64,000 bases of DNA from Neobacillus kokaensis (GTDB lineage Bacteria > Bacillota > Bacilli > Bacillales > Cytobacillaceae), in NCBI RefSeq assembly GCF_014656545.1, contig NZ_BNDS01000014.1:1-64000 (forward strand), in the 5' to 3' direction. Positions within the stretch are counted from its first letter, which is position 1. Each line of letters starts with the position of its first letter. Below the pieces are notes generated by a model, which was not told the DNA's origin, did not search any database, and saw nothing but the letters and a program-made list of their open reading frames with translations. A program made the translations under genes and the position numbers. This document shows positions 17,720-25,262 of the stretch, one piece after another.

Positions 17720-19192
17720 TTAGGAATTAATATCGTTGATTAACGGCTTTTGTACCAGTACTCTGCTAGTAACTACGCTGACAAGCAGCATAATAAACGT
17801 GTTAATCGTGATGGCAACGACCCCGATATCAAGATCTTGGATAAGATGAGGTGCTGATGGGAATAAACTTGCCATCGTTTGATTGGTAATCGTGAAATAG
17901 GCAACCAAGGCAACACCCACAACCATTCCAACAGAAGCGCCGGCTTTCGTAATAGGATTTTTCTTCATTAAACTGAAAGCAAGCGGCGGGAACAGCTGAA
18001 GGACAAAGCTGTAAGCCATGGTCAATAGCGTTAACATCGTATTACCGCCGAAAAAGGTAAAATACAAAGATACTAATGATAGAATGGGAACAAAAATTTT
18101 CGTTAATTGAGCAAGCTTTTTATCTGATGTTTCGGGTTTAACCGCTTTATAAATATTTTTTGATAAAATCGTAGCGGCCGTTAGAACTAGTAAGGAACAT
18201 GGAACCAGTGCAGCCAATAGTCCGGCTGAGCCAATAACACCGATAAACCAAGGCGGCAGAACTTGTTTTGAGATTTGGAATAAAGCTAGATCGGAAGCCG
18301 CACCTTCTAGATTCGGCACCTGCAAGACTGCTGTAAAACCAATAAATAATATAAATACAAGAATGATTTGGTATAAAGGCAGAACAGCGGTATTTTTCCG
18401 TAATGCTGTTTCACTCTTTGAAGATAGGCTCGCACCGAAACAATGCGGCCACATATACTGACCTAATGCGATTGTTAAACAAATAGAAACATACCATGAA
18501 ATACTCAAGCCTTTGTCAGGAAGCAGCAGGAATCCCGGTTTCGCCTGATCTAATGCTTCAAACATCGGCTGAACGCCCCCATAATAATGGAAAGGCAAAT
18601 AGGTTCCTAAAAACAAGATAACAACCAGCATTAAGATATCCTTTAACACAGCTGTCCATGCGGAACCATGGATGCCGGAAACATAAACAAAAACAGTTAC
18701 AATAATCATTCCAACCCAAACAGCAATCGTCGGTGGAATCATGCCATAGGAAGCTTCCGATACAATAATCTGAAATCCTTTTAATTGGAGAACAATATAC
18801 GGAATGATGGAAATAACCCCAATTACTGCCACAAGCAGTCCCAATGGTTTACTATCGTACTTTTTAGCAAAGAAATCTGATTGCGTTAGTAAATTATGTT
18901 TTTTCGCATAGCGCCAAATTGGCGGTAAAATCCAGAAAGGAATAATATAGGTCAGGGCACAGAAAATATAAATTGTAGGTCCGCCCATCCGATAGGCAGC
19001 ACCGCTAGCACCTAAGAAGACAAAGGTTGAGAACATTTCACCAGCCATTAACACAAACATGATCAGCGAGCCGAAGTTCCGTTCCGCGACAGCCCACTGC
19101 TCAAGCTTCATTTCCTGCCCTTTACGTGCACGAAGTCCAAGGAAAATTGATAAAGCCATCGTTAATCCAATAATAAGAATAGAGCTGTTCAT
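17720..19192 (-). CDS. Sodium:solute symporter (SSS family)
   Basis: Membrane importer of 490 aa with about 13 hydrophobic segments. The SSS family motif region GLLAALVPCSLLVLTAATILSKN is partly visible (for example AALVPCSLLVLT), as are the N-terminal GLRARKG loop and AGEMFSTFVFLGASG. It overlaps the small DUF3311 gene upstream by 4 bp (ATGA), an arrangement typical for this SSS branch. Substrate unknown: relatives carry carboxylates, amino acids, pantothenate or betaine-like solutes. Its position next to a BCCT carrier and a quaternary-amine-type oxygenase operon suggests uptake of a related compound. Confidence 0.88.
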   Translation of the reverse strand: MNSSILIIGLTMALSIFLGLRARKGQEMKLEQWAVAERNFGSLIMFVLMAGEMFSTFVFLGASGAAYRMGGPTIYIFCALTYIIPFWILPPIWRYAKKHNLLTQSDFFAKKYDSKPLGLLVAVIGVISIIPYIVLQLKGFQIIVSEASYGMIPPTIAVWVGMIIVTVFVYVSGIHGSAWTAVLKDILMLVVILFLGTYLPFHYYGGVQPMFEALDQAKPGFLLLPDKGLSISWYVSICLTIALGQYMWPHCFGASLSSKSETALRKNTAVLPLYQIILVFILFIGFTAVLQVPNLEGAASDLALFQISKQVLPPWFIGVIGSAGLLAALVPCSLLVLTAATILSKNIYKAVKPETSDKKLAQLTKIFVPILSLVSLYFTFFGGNTMLTLLTMAYSFVLQLFPPLAFSLMKKNPITKAGASVGMVVGVALVAYFTITNQTMASLFPSAPHLIQDLDIGVVAITINTFIMLLVSVVTSRVLVQKPLINDINS

Positions 19193-19380
19193 TGCTGTTT
19201 TTCCTCCCGCTTATCATAAATGGCATTACAAATAAATAGGCAAACCGAAGTTAAAATCAGCCATGCTGTAGACCAGAAAACAATAAACGGAAGGCCAAAT
19301 ATATAGGGTTCTATCTTATTAATGACGGTTAATGAACCAATAGCAGGAATAATAGTTAGCAGTGCAATCCATTTTTTCAT
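19189..19380 (-). CDS. DUF3311-type small membrane protein
   Basis: A 63 aa protein with two membrane helices (about residues 4-18 and 27-52) and a charged tail DKREEKQQ. The helix pair with PFIVFWSTAWLILTS is typical of DUF3311 proteins, which are encoded directly before SSS symporters and probably act as an accessory subunit. The stop codon overlaps the symporter start. First gene of the three-gene operon; a palindromic element lies 30-65 bp upstream. Confidence 0.78.
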   Translation of the reverse strand: MKKWIALLTIIPAIGSLTVINKIEPYIFGLPFIVFWSTAWLILTSVCLFICNAIYDKREEKQQ

Positions 19381-19410
19381 TAATCAAATTCCTTTCATTT
19401 GAAATGTCAT

Positions 19411-19445
19411 AATGTAACCGTTTTTAAAAACGAATTGGTTACATT
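19411..19445. promoter_or_regulatory. Palindrome with cre-like halves upstream of the symporter operon
   Basis: AATGTAACC (19411-19419) is inverted at 19437-19445, with a central GTTTTTAAAAACG. The left half, TGTAACCGTTTTTA (19413-19426), matches the CcpA operator consensus TGWNANCGNTNWCA at 13 of 14 positions by my reading. No T run follows, so it is more likely an operator than a terminator. Related elements lie before the BCCT gene and the oxygenase operon. Confidence 0.5.
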
Positions 19446-19510
19446 GTCTTAGAAGCCTTATGTTAATATTTTCAATAATCAGATAATTATGCGGATATTT
19501 TAAGAATTGC

Positions 19511-19533
19511 CCCCCCAAAAAAGGAGGGGGATG
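19511..19533 (-). terminator. Possible weak terminator after the BCCT gene
   Basis: CCCCCTCC and GGGGGGG can form a GC-rich hairpin 20-45 bp after the BCCT stop codon. The downstream tract (CAATTCTT) is poor in T, so termination is uncertain. Confidence 0.4.
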
Positions 19534-19555
19534 TAAAGAAAATCCTGTTACTACT

Positions 19556-21097
19556 TTATTGTGCCTTTTTTTCTGGAAGTGGAGCTGTTCGTACTAATTT
19601 ACTTCCTGATTTAGGTGTTTGAGTAATTTCTTCCTTTAGACCTTTAAAAGTGGTGTAGCACATGACAATCATTAAGATAGCGAGCGGCACGGCTGTTGCC
19701 ACAAGCGCTGACTGCAAACCAGATAACCCGCCAGTCATAATTAAAACAACAGAAATTGCCGCAATGACAACACCCCAGATAATTTTCGTCAAATGTGTTG
19801 GGTTTGGATTCCCATTTTCACTAATCATCCCTAGAACGAATACTGCCGAGTTTGCCGATGTAATGAAGAACACCAGTACAAGAACCATTGCTAATATACT
19901 TAAAAAGGTGCTCATTGGGAAGTAATCGAAAAACTTAAATAATGCAGACGTAACATCAGTAGAAACAGCAGTTGCCAACGCCTTTTCACCCATATTTTGA
20001 ATTAGATGAATCGCTGATCCTCCCATAACAGAGAACCAGAAGAACGAACCAAGCACTGGAATGAAGACAGCCCCAAACATAAATTCTTTAATCGTACGCC
20101 CTTTGGAAATTCTCGCTACAAAGCTTCCAACCAGCGGTGCCCAGGCAATCCACCAGCCGAAATAGAACAACGTCCAGCTTGAAATCCATTTGCCGTCGTT
20201 ATATGGCTCTGTACGGAACGACATACCGATAAAGTTTTGTACGTAATCGCCGACCCCTTGGAAAAAGATTTTAAAAATAGTTTGTGTCGGGCCTAAGAAT
20301 AGAACGAATCCTAAAAGTGCAAAAGCTAGGAACATATTAAGATTTGAAAGATGCTTCATAGCTCCTTGAAGACCAGAAACGGTAGATGCAACATAGATAA
20401 AGGTAACAACAATGATAATCAATGCCTGAATATTAATATTGACTGGCACTCCCCACAAGTAATTCACACCACTGTTCACTTGCAGAGTTCCAAAACCCAG
20501 TGAAGTAGCAATCCCAATTACGATAGAAAGGATGACAATGATATCAATTACCTTACCGAAAGTACCTCTGATTTTATCGCCAACTAACGGATAAAAGACG
20601 GAGCTCAAAGAGGCCGGGAGTTTTTTACGAAACTGAAAGAATGCCAGCGACACGCCTACAAGTGCATAGCATGCCCAAGCGGATACTCCCCAGTGTAAAA
20701 ACACAAATTGCATCGCAAGCTTAGCCGACTGTTCGGATTCAGCTTGGCCAAATGGAGGATCTACATAATAAGAAACAGGTTCTGCCACACCCCAGAAGAC
20801 AAGGCTGATACCAATTGAAGCACTAAACAGCATGCCAATCCACGTACCTGTTTTATATTCTGGGCGGTCATCATCATCCCCAAGACGAATATGGCCGAAC
20901 TTTGACATTCCAATATACATACAGAAAGCAAAGAATAAAAATACACTGCCAAGAATAAACCAGCCTAAATTGTTATAAATAAAACTAAGAGAAGAGTTCG
21001 AGAAGCTTTCCAGGCTTTTTGGAGCAAATACCCCTATACTGATTAACACTAAGCTTAATGCTAAGGAAACATAAAATACAGCTTTCTTACTGCTCAT
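19556..21097 (-). CDS. BCCT family transporter (carnitine/betaine/choline type)
   Basis: Secondary transporter of 513 aa with twelve predicted membrane helices, for uptake of trimethylammonium compounds. The family signature region reads FYFGWWIAWAPLVGSFVARIS, with the tryptophan-rich helix and the arginine-containing loop GRTIKEF, and WGVAEPVSYY is the conserved helix 3 region. The start MSSKK follows AAGGAGTGATTGG; an ATG ten codons upstream lacks such a site. It lies immediately downstream of the oxygenase operon, behind that operon's terminator and a cre-like element. BCCT carriers import carnitine, choline, glycine betaine or related solutes; carnitine fits the neighbouring enzymes best (inference). 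Confidence 0.9.
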   Translation of the reverse strand: MSSKKAVFYVSLALSLVLISIGVFAPKSLESFSNSSLSFIYNNLGWFILGSVFLFFAFCMYIGMSKFGHIRLGDDDDRPEYKTGTWIGMLFSASIGISLVFWGVAEPVSYYVDPPFGQAESEQSAKLAMQFVFLHWGVSAWACYALVGVSLAFFQFRKKLPASLSSVFYPLVGDKIRGTFGKVIDIIVILSIVIGIATSLGFGTLQVNSGVNYLWGVPVNINIQALIIIVVTFIYVASTVSGLQGAMKHLSNLNMFLAFALLGFVLFLGPTQTIFKIFFQGVGDYVQNFIGMSFRTEPYNDGKWISSWTLFYFGWWIAWAPLVGSFVARISKGRTIKEFMFGAVFIPVLGSFFWFSVMGGSAIHLIQNMGEKALATAVSTDVTSALFKFFDYFPMSTFLSILAMVLVLVFFITSANSAVFVLGMISENGNPNPTHLTKIIWGVVIAAISVVLIMTGGLSGLQSALVATAVPLAILMIVMCYTTFKGLKEEITQTPKSGSKLVRTAPLPEKKAQ

Positions 21098-21146
21098 CCA
21101 ATCACTCCTTTTTCTGTAAATTTGCATGGCTGGAGCTTTTCCAACA

Positions 21147-21160
21147 TGTAAGCGATTTCC
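21147..21160. promoter_or_regulatory. cre-like site before the BCCT gene
   Basis: TGTAAGCGATTTCC matches the CcpA operator consensus TGWNANCGNTNWCA at 13 of 14 positions and lies 50 bp upstream of the BCCT start codon. A sister element, TGTAAGCGGTTTTC, lies in the leader of the oxygenase operon. Confidence 0.45.
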
Positions 21161-21202
21161 ATAGATTGTATAAAAAGTAGATAAATGTTAATTTTCTGAA
21201 AA

Positions 21203-21258
21203 AGAGAGATAACAGCAGCATATGAAACATCCCCCATTTCATATGCTGCTAAGTTATC
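21203..21258 (-). terminator. Terminator of the oxygenase-dehydrogenase operon
   Basis: AGCAGCATATGAAA (21214-21227) is perfectly inverted at 21237-21250, the stem is extended by GATAAC/GTTATC, and the minus strand continues CTCTCTTTTT. It directly follows the tartrate-dehydrogenase-like gene. Confidence 0.88.
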
Positions 21259-21260
21259 TA

Positions 21261-22349
21261 CTATTCTATCACCGCAGATGGTACTAGTAAGCTGACAATA
21301 CTTGCCACTCGGTCACCAACCTCAGATGTAGAAGCTGTACCCTTCATATCAGGCGTTAACACTTTACCTTCTAAAAGCAGCTCCTCAACGGCATCAAGAA
21401 CAAGCTTGCCATACTGCTCATAACCTAAGAAGTCCAACAGCTGGCTCGCTGACCAGATTGTTGCCAACGGGTTAGCCAATCCTTTTCCAGCAATATCCGG
21501 CGCGGAGCCATGGATTGGTTCAAACATCGACGGGAATGTTCTTTCCGGATTAATGTTCGCACCTGCTGCAAGCCCTATCCCTCCAGCTAGGGCCGCTCCC
21601 AAGTCCGTTAGTATATCACCAAATAAATTGGATGTCACAACGACTTCGAATCTTTTCGGATCGGTAATCATTAACATCGCTGCTGCATCGACTAGATAAG
21701 AAGCAGTTTTCACATCTGGATATTCAGCTGCAACTTCCTCAAATACTTGATCCCAGAACACCATCGAATAATTTAAGGCATTTCCCTTACTGATGCTTGT
21801 AAGTGATTTCCCTTCTTTTCTAGCCGTCTCAAACGCATAGCGGATAACACGCTCTGTTCCTTTGCGAGAAAAAACTCCTGTTTGCAGGACAACCTCATTT
21901 TCCTGGCCCTTGAATAACCAATCCCCGGCACCAGCATATTCACCCTCGCTGTTTTCGCGGATAAACAGCATGTCGACATCTTCGCGTTTCACGTCTTTTA
22001 ATGGACATGGAGCACCTTTGATTAACTTAATCGGGCGGATATTGATGTACTGATCAAAGCCTTTTCTAATTTTTAATAATAAATCCCATAAAGAAATATG
22101 GTCAGGAACGCCTGGGAATCCGACAGCGCCTAGAAAAATCGCATCAAAGTCTTTTAATTTCTCAATCCCGTCTTCATCCATCATCACACCATGCTTCGCA
22201 TAATACTCACAGCCCCATGGAAAGTAGGTGTATTCAAATTGAAGCGAACCGTCAAGTTCTGAGATTTTGTTTAAAACTTTGATTCCCTCTTCAAGTACCT
22301 CAGGACCAATTCCGTCCCCGGCAATGACCGCAATTTTATATGTGCTCAT
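21261..22349 (-). CDS. Tartrate/D-malate dehydrogenase family protein
   Basis: NAD-dependent beta-decarboxylating dehydrogenase (362 aa) of the isopropylmalate/isocitrate/tartrate dehydrogenase family. Motifs: N-terminal IAVIAGDGIGPEV, the substrate loop RENSEGEYAGAG, the metal-binding SNLFGDILTDLGAALAGG and EPIHGSAPDIAGKG. The arrangement WDLLLKIRKGFDQYINIRP resembles YcsA/tartrate dehydrogenase, whose members oxidise D-malate to pyruvate. The start MSTYK follows GAGGCGAATAGG and lies 1 bp after the stop of the aldehyde dehydrogenase. As third gene after the Rieske oxygenase and aldehyde dehydrogenase it could turn malate released from carnitine into pyruvate (inference). Leucine biosynthesis is unlikely in this context. 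Confidence 0.87.
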   Translation of the reverse strand: MSTYKIAVIAGDGIGPEVLEEGIKVLNKISELDGSLQFEYTYFPWGCEYYAKHGVMMDEDGIEKLKDFDAIFLGAVGFPGVPDHISLWDLLLKIRKGFDQYINIRPIKLIKGAPCPLKDVKREDVDMLFIRENSEGEYAGAGDWLFKGQENEVVLQTGVFSRKGTERVIRYAFETARKEGKSLTSISKGNALNYSMVFWDQVFEEVAAEYPDVKTASYLVDAAAMLMITDPKRFEVVVTSNLFGDILTDLGAALAGGIGLAAGANINPERTFPSMFEPIHGSAPDIAGKGLANPLATIWSASQLLDFLGYEQYGKLVLDAVEELLLEGKVLTPDMKGTASTSEVGDRVASIVSLLVPSAVIE

Positions 22350-22350
22350 C

Positions 22351-23799
22351 CTATTCGCCTCTGTTCCAAACAACTAATTTCAATTCCGTCATTTCTTCAA
22401 CTGCATATTTAATTCCTTCGCGGCCTGTTCCACTCTCTTTAACCCCGCCATACGGCATATGGTCAACACGGAATGTTGGAATGTCATTAATCATAACAGC
22501 GCCAACTTCAAGTACCTCACTTGCAAGCAAGGCTTTATCTACATTCTTCGTATAAACTCCTGCCTGTAAACCGTAGCGAGAATCATTCACGTATTCGATT
22601 GCTTCTTCAACAGAGCTTATTTTATTCACAATTACTACCGGAGCAAAAACTTCTTGGCAGGAAATCTTCTGCTGTGGATCAACATTTGTAATGATCGTTG
22701 GCTCAAGTACTCCATCAGCTGTTAATTTTCCACCGGTTACTACTACTGCGCCATTTTGTTTCGCTTCTTCAATCCAGCCTAACGCACGTTCTGTTTCCTT
22801 TTTCGAAATTAACGCAGAAATAAAGGTTTCAGGATCTAACGGGTCACCGATTTTTAATTCTTTTGCTTTCGCAGCAAATTTTTCTACAAACTCTTCGTAC
22901 ACATCTTCATGAGCATAAACGCGCTGCAGGGAAATACATACCTGACCTTGGTTAGAGAATGCCCCCATTACATGGCGGTCTACAACTTGGTCAACATTTG
23001 TATCTTTATCAAGGATAACGGCTGCATTTGAGCCAAGCTCTAAAGTCGTTTTCTTTAGGCCGGCTTTATTGCGAATCGCAATTCCAACCGCCGGGCTGCC
23101 AGTGAAGGTAATCATCGCCACACGATGGTCACGAATGATTTCTTCCCCAACTACAGAACCTGAACCTGTTACAACGTTTAACACGCCATCAGGAAGACCT
23201 GCTTCTTTAAATAGTTCAGCAATATATAGTGCAGTTAATGGTGTTTGTGATGCTGGTTTTAATACGATCGAGTTACCGGAAGCAACCGCTGGTCCAACCT
23301 TATGAGCTACTAGATTCATAGGGAAGTTAAACGGCGTAATCGCTCCAATCACCCCAATTGGCTTACGGGTTGTATAACCCATTCTTCCTACACCGCCAGG
23401 AGATGCATCAAATGGAATGGTTTCACCATGAATTCTTTTTGCTTCCTCTGCAGCGAATTTGTAAGTCTCAATCGTTCTTGAAACCTCACCTTTTGCAAAT
23501 ACAATCGGCTTTGCGGATTCTCTGGAAATAACTTCTGCTGCTTCTTCTAATCTTTCTTCTAATAGCTTTGCTACTTTTTCTAAAATAGCAGACCGCTTAT
23601 AAGCAGGCATTTTAGAAATCACTTTAAATCCTGCTTCAGCTGCTTTGATCGCATCCTGAGTCAGCTTTTCATCTGCCATTGCAATCTCAGCAATTTTTTC
23701 TCCTGAATAAGGAGAGTAAAGAGGGGCGTATTCAGCCGCCTCTACATCACCGCCATTAATAAATAAATGCTTTTTAACTGCTGCTTCTACTTTTGTCAT
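22351..23799 (-). CDS. NAD(P)-dependent aldehyde dehydrogenase
   Basis: Soluble aldehyde dehydrogenase (482 aa). Conserved residues are Asn158 in TPFNFP, Glu254 in LELGSNA and the catalytic Cys288 in NQGQVCISLQR; the cofactor loop is FTGSPAVG. The LELGSNA and QVCISLQR wording is unlike betaine aldehyde dehydrogenase (LELGGKSP) and closer to dehydrogenases of small acidic aldehydes. Its start overlaps the Rieske gene stop by 4 bp (ATGA). In a carnitine pathway it would oxidise malic semialdehyde to malate. In a choline pathway it would oxidise betaine aldehyde, which the motifs support less. Assignment to the family is certain, the substrate is inferred. Confidence 0.88.
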   Translation of the reverse strand: MTKVEAAVKKHLFINGGDVEAAEYAPLYSPYSGEKIAEIAMADEKLTQDAIKAAEAGFKVISKMPAYKRSAILEKVAKLLEERLEEAAEVISRESAKPIVFAKGEVSRTIETYKFAAEEAKRIHGETIPFDASPGGVGRMGYTTRKPIGVIGAITPFNFPMNLVAHKVGPAVASGNSIVLKPASQTPLTALYIAELFKEAGLPDGVLNVVTGSGSVVGEEIIRDHRVAMITFTGSPAVGIAIRNKAGLKKTTLELGSNAAVILDKDTNVDQVVDRHVMGAFSNQGQVCISLQRVYAHEDVYEEFVEKFAAKAKELKIGDPLDPETFISALISKKETERALGWIEEAKQNGAVVVTGGKLTADGVLEPTIITNVDPQQKISCQEVFAPVVIVNKISSVEEAIEYVNDSRYGLQAGVYTKNVDKALLASEVLEVGAVMINDIPTFRVDHMPYGGVKESGTGREGIKYAVEEMTELKLVVWNRGE

Positions 23800-24881
23800 C
23801 GTCCTAACGCCTCCAATACCATTTCGTGAAATTGTACAATTGCCTTTTCAGATGAAGAGTAAACCCCTTGGTTAAATGCACGTGAACGGAAGCCAATTTG
23901 CTCTAGTTCAACTAACTCAACATCTTCTGCCCTTACTTGTTCTGCAAATGTTACTAAGTCTTGTTCTTCTTGACTTAAGTTCTCATCTCTGAAGTAGTAT
24001 GTGTAAACCCCTAACGTTGTTTCGTGGTCAATCGGAACCATTTGAATTGTTGCCATATTGGCTGGTCCTGGATAAATCGTTACCATTAGATTTGGCCATA
24101 ACCAGTAGAACTCTCCGCCTTGGAATTCAGCTTCATTTAAGTCAGTTGTCCCCATTTTTCTATCCGGCTTAACAACAGAAGCCTGAACAGAATAGTTTTG
24201 GCACGTAACAATTTGATAGTTTTTCATATCTAATGTTGCAATAAAGCTTGGGTGAGCTACGTGGCAGTGGTCACACTCTAAATAGTTGTCAATAAACGCT
24301 TTCCAGTTTGCTTTAATTACACGAGTTTTTTGGTTAATTCTCTTAAGCTCGCCTAAGAATGGAAACTTTGCTAAACGATCGAAGAAATCTCCATACACTT
24401 CAGCTAATGGTGCGGCATTATCATCGAGATTAACGAAAATAAGTCCCTCACCTATTTCCATTCTTACAGAACGTAAACAGCGGTCGCTGACACAATGAGC
24501 ATCTTCACCAGAGAAGTTTGGAGCCTTGTTTAATTGTCCATCTAAATGGAATGTCCAGCCATGGTATCCGCAGGCAAAGATTTTCTTTGTTCCAGCTTCA
24601 GCTTTTTCTAACTTCGTAGCACGGTGCGGACAAACATTGTAGAATGCACGAATTACTTCATCTTTTCCGCGTGTAACAAGGATTGGTTCCCCAGCAACAT
24701 CACACGTAAAGAATTGGCCCGCTTTTTCAACTTGGCTTACATGGCCCACTAGCTGCCATGATTTAGCAAACACATCATTCAATTCTTGCTGATATACCTT
24801 TGGATCTGTGTATAGATCATACGTTAAAGATCTTTCAAATGTTTTTTCTGCCTTGTTTATTACCGGATTATAAGTTGCCAT
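23796..24881 (-). CDS. Rieske oxygenase alpha subunit, quaternary-amine type (CntA-like)
   Basis: Oxygenase component (361 aa) of a Rieske non-haem iron monooxygenase. The Rieske cluster ligands are Cys84/His86 (NVCPHR) and Cys104/His107 (ACGYHG). The mononuclear iron site is NYLECDHCHVAH with His205 and His210, plus Asp320. The residue bridging the two centres is Glu202 instead of the usual Asp. As I recall, glutamate here marks carnitine monooxygenase CntA (E205/H208/H213/D323), and all four residues are offset by exactly three. The length also fits CntA (about 371 aa). CntA cleaves L-carnitine to trimethylamine and malic semialdehyde. Choline or glycine betaine oxygenases are alternatives. 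No reductase partner (CntB) is encoded nearby. Confidence 0.85.
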   Translation of the reverse strand: MATYNPVINKAEKTFERSLTYDLYTDPKVYQQELNDVFAKSWQLVGHVSQVEKAGQFFTCDVAGEPILVTRGKDEVIRAFYNVCPHRATKLEKAEAGTKKIFACGYHGWTFHLDGQLNKAPNFSGEDAHCVSDRCLRSVRMEIGEGLIFVNLDDNAAPLAEVYGDFFDRLAKFPFLGELKRINQKTRVIKANWKAFIDNYLECDHCHVAHPSFIATLDMKNYQIVTCQNYSVQASVVKPDRKMGTTDLNEAEFQGGEFYWLWPNLMVTIYPGPANMATIQMVPIDHETTLGVYTYYFRDENLSQEEQDLVTFAEQVRAEDVELVELEQIGFRSRAFNQGVYSSSEKAIVQFHEMVLEALGR

Positions 24882-25028
24882 GGTAATTTTCCTCTCCTTG
24901 AATCTATTTTTTAATTTATCTCTTTTTAAAACGCATATTTCGCACTAAATATCCAATTATTTCAACCTCTTTAAAAAGCGAGTTGGAAACAATTCATCTT
25001 GAAACTACTATTCACACTATGAATATAG

Positions 25029-25084
25029 TGTTAAACGTTTACAAGAGGCCGAATATTTAGTTTAATTAGTGTAAGCGGTTTTCC
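25029..25084 (-). promoter_or_regulatory. Leader of the oxygenase operon with cre-like elements
   Basis: TGTAAGCGGTTTTC (25070-25083) fits the CcpA operator consensus at about 12 of 14 positions and nearly repeats the site before the BCCT gene. TGTTAAACGTTTACA (25029-25043) is a further palindromic element. Both lie between the sigma-54 start site and the start codon, so a bound repressor could act as a roadblock. The small hairpin ACACTAT/ATAGTGT sits at 25014-25031. Confidence 0.4.
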
Positions 25085-25122
25085 TAATAAGTAAAACCTT
25101 TTAACACATTCACTAATATTAA

Positions 25123-25141
25123 ATGCAAGTATCGTGCCAAC
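25123..25141 (-). promoter_or_regulatory. Sigma-54 (-24/-12) promoter of the oxygenase operon
   Basis: On the minus strand TTGGCAC-GATAC-TTGCA matches the sigma-54 consensus TTGGCAC-N5-TTGCW at every defined position. Transcription would start near 25111 and give a leader of about 230 nt before the Rieske gene. An AAA+ activator gene is encoded divergently right next to it. Confidence 0.92.
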
Positions 25142-25201
25142 TTTTAAAATCGTTTAATTTACTTGAAAAGTGTCAATTTTTATACAAAGTTACAATAAAA
25201 A

Positions 25202-25243
25202 ATGAGTTGATTTCAACTCATTTGAATCGAAATTAACTCATTT
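25202..25243. promoter_or_regulatory. Probable upstream activator sites (UAS) for the sigma-54 promoter
   Basis: ATGAGTTGATTTCAACTCAT (25202-25221) is a perfect 9+2+9 palindrome, followed by another half site TTAACTCATTTG ending at 25243. It lies about 60-120 bp upstream of the -24 box, the usual UAS distance, and inside the 5' region of the activator gene, so autoregulation is possible. A degraded relative, GCGAGTTGGAAACAATTCAT (24978-24997), lies in the operon leader. Confidence 0.7.
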
Positions 25244-25262
25244 GATAAGGGGTTAGATTTGT

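Noticed and set aside
21261-22349. 3-isopropylmalate dehydrogenase (leuB)
   Set aside because: The EGEYAGAG loop and the operon with a Rieske oxygenase fit tartrate/D-malate dehydrogenases, and no leu genes are nearby.
22351-24881. Choline to glycine betaine pathway (choline monooxygenase plus betaine aldehyde dehydrogenase)
   Set aside because: Kept only as an alternative: the aldehyde dehydrogenase lacks the LELGGKSP-type wording, and a D-malate/tartrate dehydrogenase would have no role in that pathway.
25202-25221. Palindrome as a terminator
   Set aside because: It has no T tract, lies upstream of a gene start, and sits at activator-site distance from a sigma-54 promoter.
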